From Phellopilus nigrolimitatus (Eukaryota; Basidiomycota; Agaricomycetes; Hymenochaetales; Hymenochaetaceae), in the NCBI GenBank assembly GCA_021029095.1, contig JAJOHG010000025.1:124001-188000 (forward strand): a stretch of 64,000 nt of DNA. Reading direction: 5' to 3'. Shown piece after piece: positions 55,395 to 64,000 of the stretch. The translations under genes were made by a program, and so were the position numbers. Within the stretch, counting starts at the first letter, position 1. Each line of letters opens with the position of its first letter. Below the pieces are notes generated by a model, which searched no databases, was not told the origin of the DNA, and worked only from the letters and a program-made list of their open reading frames with translations.

Positions 55395-55790
55395 AAGCGT
55401 ACTCGCCAGCAGTTTTTAGAAAATTATCAAAGTTTCATTCACCTCTACTACTTCAAATCCTTCATATAAGGTCCGCAAACGAGGATTGGATAATTCGGAA
55501 GCAATGGCATAGCGGTTTCCAGATTACTAGATTGCAACGTAGTAATCGTTGCTTTACAGACATCGAGACGGTTCAGTCGCTGAAATGAGAAACGGAGTTT
55601 CAACTCGAGCAGCACTAAATTTATTACACTGAGAGCCACATCGGCGGCTCTCCTTTAACCACGAGTTCGACTAGATATACTGGAAGTGAAAGAGAAGAGA
55701 AATGGATATACGTAGTATAAAGGGATTTACCTTCTCCTACATCCTCACTCATTTCCTGTGCTTATCGAGACATGCTAGGCACAAATTCGA
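55395..55790. other. Intergenic region between convergent genes
   Basis: Holds the 3' ends of monooxygenase copy g and the J-domain gene. No other feature recognised. Confidence 0.5.
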
Positions 55791-56734
55791 TCAACGCCCT
55801 TCTCTTTTCCCTCTTTCGGCCGTCGCCACTCGCTCATCATACTCCTGCTCTAAGTCCTTTCCTCTCACTTGCTTCCGAATCTGTGCGCGGCGCACAGGCC
55901 CGAATTCGCGGCCCTCGCGCCGCGCCTGGGCAAGGTTCTGCGCGGCACTCCTATGACGCTTATCAGAGAATGCAGAGGCCGAGAGGAAGGGGAAGATAGC
56001 GAGCACGATTACACCAAGCCCGACAGAAACGAGCGTGCGGTCCTTCCGACGGTCGTCCGCAGTCTCCTCTGCCTCGCCTGCTGCCTGCGCCCATTCCGCA
56101 TGCACGTTGTGAGAGCGGCTCCGATTTCGACGTGCGTACTCTGCACGGTAAGGATCGTCTTTAGCCCAGCCAGATGAAGACGTCGAGGGGGAGGGGGGGT
56201 AGGAGGGTGAGGGAAAGTCTCGCCGGCGCATCTTTCCAGTGAGCACGTCATGCGCGGCCTTGATCGACTGAAAGCGCCCGTGCGAAACGGATGCGGGGAG
56301 GTCCCGTGCGAGCGATGAGTCCGGGTGGTGTATGCGCACTAGCTCGTAGTCTAAGGCATGACGATAACAACCCAAAGTTAGTTCGGTCAGACTGTGCGTG
56401 GAGGAATTTGGAGACAAGATAGAAGAATAAGCTGCGCGCACAGGATGAAAGCATGACAGAGCTTTTTGGATAAATGACTTCGAATCTACGCACATCGCGA
56501 CTTTATCGCGCTCTGTGACGCGCCCGGCTTGAGGTGGAAGATCTCATACGGCGACGGATGCGCATGCTTCGGATATGGGTACGTGGTTGAGCTGTTGCTG
56601 CTCTCTCCGGTCGTTGATGTCGACGCCAGCCGTACACACAGAAGGTGGTTGAGGTGAGTAGGCAGAGCGCCGAAACGGTATGCGTAAGCGTTAAGGCCGA
56701 GGAGGACGCTGTGCACGCTCGCGGGCATGACCAA
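55791..56734 (-). CDS. J-domain protein with a membrane anchor, probably mitochondrial
   Basis: Two exons: 56734-56495 and 56350-55791, joined in phase across a 144-base intron. The N-terminus (MVMPASVHSVLLGLNAYAYR, then Ser/Thr-rich sequence) is basic and hydroxylated, compatible with a mitochondrial presequence. The J domain starts SPYEIFHLKPGASQSAIKSR and continues after the intron YELVRIHHPDSSLARDLP, with the HPD tripeptide intact, then FQSIKAAHDVLTG. A hydrophobic helix (LVSVGLGVIVLAIFPFLSAS) follows at about residue 190, then a highly charged tail. J proteins stimulate Hsp70 ATPase; this one would do so tethered to a membrane. Small mitochondrial J-like proteins with this order are common in fungi. 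The exact compartment is inference. Confidence 0.8.
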
Positions 56735-57610
56735 GTCTCACACAGAGCTCGAAGACGTATAGATCCAGTTCGTAGAGCTGCCTAAGTTTTGCGGGTCATT
56801 GTCTGGTAGACTCGTGCTACGAATTGTTACCAATGCCGCCGTTGGCGGAAGGACTCGAAGCTCCAAGTCTCCGGCAGGAAAACGGCCGGCGTTTTCCGGT
56901 AATATGGTAGCTGAAATATGCCATTCTTCAAAAATAAAATAAAATAAATCTTAAAAAGGAGAAAATGCGCGATGCATGGCGGGAGCGTAATAAGAGACAA
57001 GGGGGTGGCTAGCACAATACAAAACTTGAATAGTTGGGCTCGAGCTGGCTCGAAATGAAGTCATATAATACTAAAAACTATGTTTTCGCAATTGATTTTG
57101 CCTGCCACGGCGCAGATAGTCTGCATTGCAATCACTAATAACCCTTCGTCTCAAAGTTCTAATCGCTAAAAGCTTTTCGTCCGTACCCTGCAGCGAACTG
57201 AAGGCTTCGGGCTCCTACTTTTTCTTCGAATTCGACATCCGATCTCCACGATAGGAATGATACAAACCGACAGGCTAACTGACAGTATACAGCATAAATT
57301 TGGAATGGGGTTATGGTGGATGCGAACTCTGTGCCTGGCTTAGAAATTCAAGCATTGAGCTGTCATGATTTGGTTCAGCGCCGGCACATATTCGATCTCA
57401 AGGGAAGCGGAGAAGCCTTTGCACTCAATCATTCGAGTGGGACGATATACGAGATCCTTCGAAAAGTGATCACTTGACACTGATCTTGTCAGCCATTGTG
57501 CTCCGGCTTGAGATTGGAAAAATGCGGGTAGCACTCAAAACTGACACAAAAATAAAGCCCATTTAGATAAAAGTCAAGTTTCGAGAGCCATCCTCACAAA
57601 CAACACTGAC
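56735..57610. other. Divergent upstream region of the J-domain gene and monooxygenase copy h
   Basis: AT-rich in the middle, no protein-like reading. The array promoter block is absent, as for copy g. A TATA-like element was not identified with confidence. Confidence 0.45.
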
Positions 57611-59544
57611 ATGGAAAGTCCCAGATTAACCGTAGCCATCTGGTACGCCGGCCTTGCCTTTCCCTTGTGTATCTGCTTATTCTTCATGATGGACCCTAAT
57701 ATCTCCTTGACACGTAAAGCGGGGGTGGCATCGCAGGGCTCACTACCGCCATCGCAATCGCGCACTTCTCCAAGCTTAAGGACGTACATATCGATATCTA
57801 TGAAGCTGCGCAAGCGTTCACTGAGATTGGAGCCGGCGTCGGGATGATGCGCCGTCCATGGCGAGTTATGAAGACCCTGGGACTCGATGGGAAGTTGAGG
57901 AAGCTTGTAAATGTACCGGAGAACGAAGATGAGCTACGTGCGTCCTCGAGTCATGTTCAAAGTAGGGGCATGTAATTTGACGTATACATTTCGACAGAGC
58001 CTGCGATTTTTATGCGCAAGTCCGACCAGCCTGAAGGAGTGTCATTCTGTGAGATGCACATACCGAGTGAGTTCATGCCCTCAAATACAAGCTTATGAAG
58101 TTAAGCTGAACTACGACATCATATATGTTGAGTGGGTATCCTGACATTCCACCGAGCGGAATTTCAAAACGCCCTTGCGCAACACCTTGACCCTAAGATC
58201 ACAACGGCGCACTTCCGCAAGCGACTCGTCTCGTATGATTACGCGCCCTCGAACAGCTCCCCCAGCTTGCCCATTTCTTCTGAGTCACCGATCATACTCC
58301 ATTTCAAAGACGGCTCCACTGCACAGTGCAATGTCCTCGTCGGTGCAGATGGCATCCACTCCGCCGCACGCCACACCATGCTCGAGCTCGCAGCGTACGC
58401 CGCAGAAGCGGAGGCGTATGACACCGGTGACGGAGAGAAGGCGGGAGAGAAGGCAGAGAACTTGAGGGCAAAGAAGTATCCTGTTTGGAGCGGCACCAGT
58501 CGTATATCGAGGACTTAGTTCTTGGCGAAAAGATGAAGAGCTTAAATCCGAATCATAGAGCACTGAGCGCTCCCCATATAGTGAGCTTTGAGCAGATGCG
58601 ATTTTCCGACTAGCAATTAGCTGATGCGCCGAGTCCAAACAGTTCATTGGAAAGAGCAAAGTCAGATACCACTCGCGCTTTTTCCTCCTCTGATGTCGCA
58701 TTTCTAACCCGCCTCGGCATCCTAGTACGTGGTCGCGTACCCAATCTCTCACGGACGCTTTGTCAATGTCGCTGCATTTTGTACGATGCCGGAGAAGGAA
58801 GGAACAAATTTTGAGGGCAAGATGGTCGAAGATGCATCCCAGGCGGTACTCCTCGAACAGTTCGACGGATGGGAGGAAGACGTAATGCAGCTCCTTCAAG
58901 TCCGTTTTCCGTCCACTTAAATCTGATAGTAGAAAGACGTATGTCACCGCCGGGTCTGATTATTCTTGTTTTTTATAGTGCATGGGAACAACCTCCCGCT
59001 GGGTGGTCAACACAATACCCGAACTCCCTACGAGCACACACGGAGGCGTTGTGCTAATCGGTGACGCTGTACGTTTCTATTGTCTGCTGATTAACTGTAG
59101 CACGATCTTGAATTCTTCATCCAGGCTCACGCAATGACCCCGAATCAAGGCGCTGGCGCGGGGCAGGCAGTAGAGGACGCATACGTCCTCGGGGCGCTTC
59201 TCGCGCATCCGCGCACAACGCGCGCTACAATTCACATGGCACTCGAGGTGTTCGATTCAATCCGTCTGCCATTTGCGCTAGCTGTGCAGCATCGCGCGCG
59301 TGTACAGGGACTACTGTATGGTTTTGACGATCCTCGTTTCCTGGATTCAGATATAAACTTGAGATCGGGTTTGTTTGGAGGGCGGATTGATGAGGGAGAC
59401 GCGGAGACGCGGATGCGGAGTTGGTTGCGCGAGATGGCAGACGTGGTGATCGAAGATTGGCAGTGGGCATGGGAAACTCGGGCGGAAGACGATTGCGTAC
59501 AGGCACTTCAAAAGTTCGAAAAGAAGCTCGAAAGCGAAGTGTAA
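57611..59544 (+). pseudogene. FAD monooxygenase copy h, frameshifts in exon 4
   Basis: Exons: 57611-57642, 57720-57937, 57998-58066, 58133-58580, 58643-58660, 58726-58899, 58979-59068, 59125-59544. Clear motifs: LTVAICGGGIAGLTTAIAIA, EIGAGVGMMRRPWRVMKTLG, GADGIHSAARH, micro-exon FIGKSK, VVLIGDAAHAMTPNQGAGAG, and tail IEDWQWAWETRAEDD. Exon 4 carries two extra bases between 58491 and 58530: after KKYPVWSG the expected VAYRG and EKMKSLNPNHRAL segments lie in successive frames. Everything else is open and splice sites look sound, so the loss may be recent. It is the most diverged member and shares none of the array promoter. Confidence 0.75.
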
Positions 59545-59813
59545 TGCGCAAAGTTGCGGAGCAAACAGGAATTGAAGACTAGATTACATGCTTTGCACAT
59601 ATAGCAATCATTGGGCGGTTTTAAAAGTCGAGAATAGGAATTAGGAAGACCAACACTTACTTTTATCCGCGGTGAAGATTAGAAATGTAAAAGATGAGAT
59701 TACGAGATACTATACGTAGATCTTTCCCCGTAAAACAATTGGACGATGTAGGTTAAAGCGCAAATCAGAGAGCACTTTCGAAGACAGTGATACTTCCAAT
59801 GTCATGACCGTCG

Positions 59814-60835
59814 TCAAATAGCAGTCGGCAGAGAATCAAGTAGCCGTCCAATCTCTCTGATCATCGCCTCTCGATCAAATACATAGCACCCTGTGTGGCC
59901 GCAGTCGCATTTCTCCTCCGAAGGATTTTTCGTCAAGGACTGGTATGAAATCTGGAAGATGGCCGAACAATCAGACTCGTTCCAGATGACGTCACGCAAC
60001 TTGTCACCCAGTGCGCAACGTTCGAGCTCGCTGCTGATGCGGTACATGAAGATCGTCCAGCGCACGTCGCTCTGAAGGACGCGCGAGGTTAATATCGCAT
60101 TGTATACACAACTGTGGTTGCCCGTAACATCTCGCCAGCGAACGCTGGGCTTCTCGGATTTCTTGCGGATAGGAAGCTCGAAAGGACCGAGGCGATCCTT
60201 GGAATCGAATGCGGCAACTAAACAGCTCCCGACGCATACGATGCAGCTTCTGCAAGCGGAGTACGTTAACTGTATCGATCTGTGCAAGTGCTCGAAGCGC
60301 CGTCGGGGATGCAAGATCTACAGCGAGTGTACCCGTCGAGGCTAGTTTTGCTTCCGCTTCCCATCCAAGCCGGCACGCGAGCCCGTACTTGTCAACCGGC
60401 GACAATTAGACAGCGCCTTTCTTCATAGGAAGCGTCGTGTCGTGAAAGACAGCATCGCGAATGGTTGTCAGTCGCACCGGGCATATCATACTTCTCCGCG
60501 GCACGCGCGAGCGCTTCGGGCGTGCTGGCTAGCACGGGCCAGATGTTCGACTTCGCCTGTCCTGCATTGGGGTATACGATGTCGAAAAGCGCGGCGACAA
60601 CAGAAGCGCTCTCCTCCAAGGGCACTGGATCTGACGTTGCTTCGCTAAGGTCGCGCGGCATACCCAGCATAGCGCGGAAAACGCCTGAAGAGAACTTGAG
60701 CACGAAGGTATGGAGAGCGAACTTGATGTCATCCTTCGATGATAATACTATATCCGCATCTGAATAATTGTAAGAGGGATGAAAGCGGCCTTCTACTGTT
60801 ATATTGCCAGTCTCGGGTTCTGTAGAAGTCGACAT
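59814..60835 (-). pseudogene. BTB/POZ domain protein, copy 9 (frameshifts and a stop)
   Basis: Starts MSTSTEPETGNITVEGRFHP and has a complete BTB domain (DADIVLSSKDDIKFALHTFV, FRAMLGMPRDLSEA, VVAALFDIVYPNAG) plus AEKYDMPGATD. The frame slips near 60460; the next frame TIRDAVFHDTTLPMKKGAV ends in TAA and then continues LSPVDKYGLACRLGWEAEAK. A third frame (to 59814) holds SDVRWTIFMYRISSELERCA, the Cys/His tail CDCGHTGCYVFDREA and the end IREIGRLLDSLPTAI. It resembles intact copy 5 more than the copies at 0-1.3 and 20-22 kb. A BTB-only product from the first frame is conceivable. Confidence 0.75.
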
Positions 60836-62136
60836 CTGAGGTAGAGGAGATTCAGGAGAAAGTGTTTACAGAACCAGCAGCTGCCTATTATAGAAATATA
60901 CTGTACTGTCACGAAAGCGGCAACGACCCACGTACAGCAACGACTCACCTTGTGCACAGACCAATCAATACAGCACCGTTTCTCAAATAAATTTGAACGT
61001 ACCCTGATATATCTAGTGGCATGCTACATGTACAATTCTAAGCTGATTGGTCCTGTGTATGCTTTAAAAATGCTAAAATATATCCGAGTTTTGGTACTTT
61101 TTCTCAAATTGGAAACTGCATCTGAGGATAGACCAGAAAGACTTGTCTCGGAATCAGCAAAGAGTCCATGTTTCTCTCTGAAAATTTCCATGGGATATTT
61201 AAGCATGCTATTCTTCTCTAGAGTAAAATTTGGTAGCTCATAGGTATCTCTAGAGCTCCTGGTTGTGTTTTCATTGAAGCTCAATTGAGGATTTCTTCTA
61301 TTTTCAGAGCATTGAGTTGCAGGCACCGAGCATGATCAAGCACAAAGTACATCTCCAAACTTCACACACCAGCTAATTATATACTATATACCCTCTGTGA
61401 ATTTTCTTGTATTTTAAATTGACTTCAACAGCTCAACAACCTGCATATATGCAACCAATGATGGTTGTTTCAACCTTTCTAAACCAGTTTTATTGGGAGG
61501 CTTTGGCAAATCCGATTTCGACCAAAAATCAACCTCAAATTTAAAAACAGCTTAATATTCGTTGTGCAAAGTTATAAAGCTGTAGAGGTACATGTTGCTG
61601 AGATATGATACCAACTCTCTTCGATACCCTCGTGAGCAAGGTAAAAAGACGGCTCTGACAAATAGGGACAAACAGAGCTGTCTAAGTCTCAATAAATATT
61701 GTTTGTTTTCTCACTTTTGGTCTCAATTTTCAAAAATAATTTGAAGATATAAAATGCCTGTATGTTAGACCTAATATTTGTCTAATAAAAAATCTGAGGT
61801 CTGAAGTGGTTTTGTGTCAAAAACCTCCAACGAGGCCGGGGCAAAGTGGGTTGTTGCCAGTTATTTATCAGTTTCTGACTCGTCACAGAAATATATTTCT
61901 CTCGCACGAAATGTATTCCATAAATTCATAAAATTTATATATTCAGAGAGCCAAGACAATTCTCTGTACAATAGTACAGCAATGAAGAATTTTTGTCAAA
62001 TATTCGTTGAGATACAAAGCTGGGAGCACAGGATGAGTCGTTGCCGCATTTTTGACAGTACGTGCTACCTCCTTCGATTTTATTTGAAACTCCGCAGCGC
62101 GTCGTCTCGACTCTCCTCCTACGTTCTTCAATAAAA
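60836..62136. other. AT-rich spacer upstream of the cytidine deaminase
   Basis: Short open frames on both strands (for example a 100-codon minus-strand frame ending near 61024 with YELPNFTLEKNSMLKYPM) do not match anything I know. No terminal repeats of a transposon recognised. The last 150 bases should contain the deaminase promoter. Confidence 0.45.
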
Positions 62137-62904
<768 letters not shown>

Positions 62905-63609
62905 TAACGGCAGTGATGATTATGCATGTTCGATGGTAAAAAGCATGTTCATGCTAACCGTCGGTCGCAGAGCTGTGAATTACGCAGAGAACATATTGTA
63001 CCTTTGTGCATCTCCCACTATGCTATCTATGCTATGAAATACGATTTTACCTGGCCAATTTGATGCCAACCGTTCAGACGTACCCCTGCTGGCTGTCCGA
63101 GTGGAAAAATATTTGAGGTTTTACAAGCACGTCCTTGATTTCTGTGACCACCCTACTTGGAGGATTTGTTGAAGTCACAGTCTCTGCGTGGAGACGCTTT
63201 CTTGCTAATCAATTTTCCCTCAGTGAACCTCAAAACGCGAAGGAAATCTTGAAACTGCTGCAGGGGTGATCAGGCGGTGTGCACTGTAAGACCTCGGCTC
63301 GGCACCGCATCAGAAATTGCTTATTTAGGGTCTATCGGCAACATTTTAGCCGTGTAAGAGCTCGTATCTGGAGAAACCGGCCCGCGACGGGAGCTGCCGA
63401 GAATTTACTCGTGGGAATGCGTGGGAACAAAGTGGCCGCGTCTGTCTAAAAGCTTTCCATCGTGACCACGGGAAAGCATCTGTGTTATTTCTACCTGAAG
63501 AACAATTTATCCACCGCGGTCTACATATCAAAAGAGACAGTAAGGATATGCGTTGTCATTAGCTCTGTCTTGACCCCTCGCACGTTTGACACTGTAATAA
63601 TTCTTTTCG
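62905..63609. other. Spacer between cytidine deaminase and the flavoprotein gene
   Basis: Contains the deaminase 3' end and the promoter of the next gene. No other feature recognised. Confidence 0.5.
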
Positions 63610-64000
63610 ATGGCGGCAGGTATACACGACGTTTTAGGCGATGCCGAACGTGTCGTTCATAAAGCTGAAGAAAAACCTGCTCCAAGTCCACTCGGCCCAG
63701 CTTCTTCTCTGAGTCCTGGCAACGCCTTGAGCTCGCATTCTCCTGTCGATGCTTGTAATGGCTCTGCTCCTTCCGAAGATACAAATGGTTTCAATTCTAA
63801 AAGCAACGGGAATAACTTCTACTCGACGACCCCGGATTTCAAACTCAGCGATTCATGTATTGACGACAACAGGCCTATGAAAGTCGTCGTCATCGGAGCC
63901 GGGTTCAGTGGAATCATCGCCGGCATTAGGTTTGATGATTTCTTTCTCTTTGTGGGCCAGCACTTCAATTGTTTGCCTAGATTTCCTCAACGCATGAGAG
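63610..64000 (+). CDS. Flavin-binding monooxygenase, Baeyer-Villiger/FMO type (5' part)
   Basis: First exon 63610-63929, then an intron (63930-63980) and the start of exon 2, cut by the window end. MAAGIHDVLGDAERVVHKAE is followed by a low-complexity Ser/Asn/Pro-rich N-terminal extension of about 85 residues. Then comes the FAD dinucleotide-binding fold RPMKVVVIGAGFSGIIAGIR with GxGxxG, joined in phase to FPQRM. The VIGAGFSGIIAG form is typical of fungal flavin-containing monooxygenases that carry out Baeyer-Villiger or N-oxidation reactions. It belongs to a different flavoprotein class from the salicylate-hydroxylase-like array. Substrate unknown; the NADPH and fingerprint motifs lie outside the window. 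Confidence 0.8.
   Translation, partial: MAAGIHDVLGDAERVVHKAEEKPAPSPLGPASSLSPGNALSSHSPVDACNGSAPSEDTNGFNSKSNGNNFYSTTPDFKLSDSCIDDNRPMKVVVIGAGFSGIIAGIRFDDFFLFVGQHFNCLPRFPQRMR

Noticed and set aside
60950..61326. Overlapping plus and minus open frames of about 100 codons
   Set aside because: No recognisable family, AT-rich spacer, no promoter or splice context; possibly an old relic but not supportable as a gene.

Overview
This window is nuclear DNA of a filamentous basidiomycete, most likely an Agaricomycete. Nearly every gene has several short spliceosomal introns (about 45-75 bases, GT-AG with a few GC-AG). The protein families are typical of mushroom-forming fungi: BTB/POZ and F-box expansions, a DUF6533-type membrane protein, a peptidase S28, an Rds1-type ferritin-like protein and salicylate-hydroxylase-like flavin monooxygenases. 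No bacterial operon, plasmid, CRISPR array, rRNA or convincing tRNA gene was seen. I cannot name the species.

Layout. 0-23 kb is a BTB/POZ neighbourhood. Seven BTB paralogues lie on both strands, together with one F-box gene (17.3-18.5 kb) and an unrelated GC-rich island (about 5-13 kb) that carries a MADS-box gene of the Rlm1/MEF2 type. The outermost BTB copies (0.4-1.3 and 21.5-22.5 kb) are an inverted segmental duplication that includes their upstream DNA. Only the copy at 18.8 kb has an unbroken frame. 23-38 kb is a tandem array of FAD monooxygenase genes, all + strand, with the same eight-exon structure including an 18-base micro-exon. Only the copy at 32.7 kb reads cleanly from end to end. 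Relics of a further copy and of an unidentified minus-strand membrane-protein gene lie between the units. 38-53 kb is ordinary genic DNA: a small single-pass membrane protein, one more BTB copy, a DUF6533-type membrane protein split into very small exons, a HUA1-like zinc-finger protein, an Rds1-like secreted ferritin-domain protein, a DNAJC7-type TPR/J co-chaperone and a secreted S28 serine peptidase. 53-60 kb has two more diverged monooxygenase copies flanking a membrane-anchored J-domain gene. 60-64 kb has a ninth BTB copy, a cytidine deaminase and the start of a Baeyer-Villiger/FMO-type flavoprotein.

How it fits together. Two lineage-specific families (nine BTB copies, eight monooxygenase copies or relics) have expanded by local duplication and are decaying by single-base indels, while the single-copy genes between them are free of frameshifts. 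Copies still exchange sequence: two monooxygenase genes share an identical 500-bp tract, introns included, that carries the same frameshift. The single-copy genes do not form an obvious pathway. No PKS, NRPS, terpene synthase or P450 is present to suggest a secondary-metabolite cluster. Exon boundaries were placed by eye from homology, phase and splice consensus, and should be read as models.
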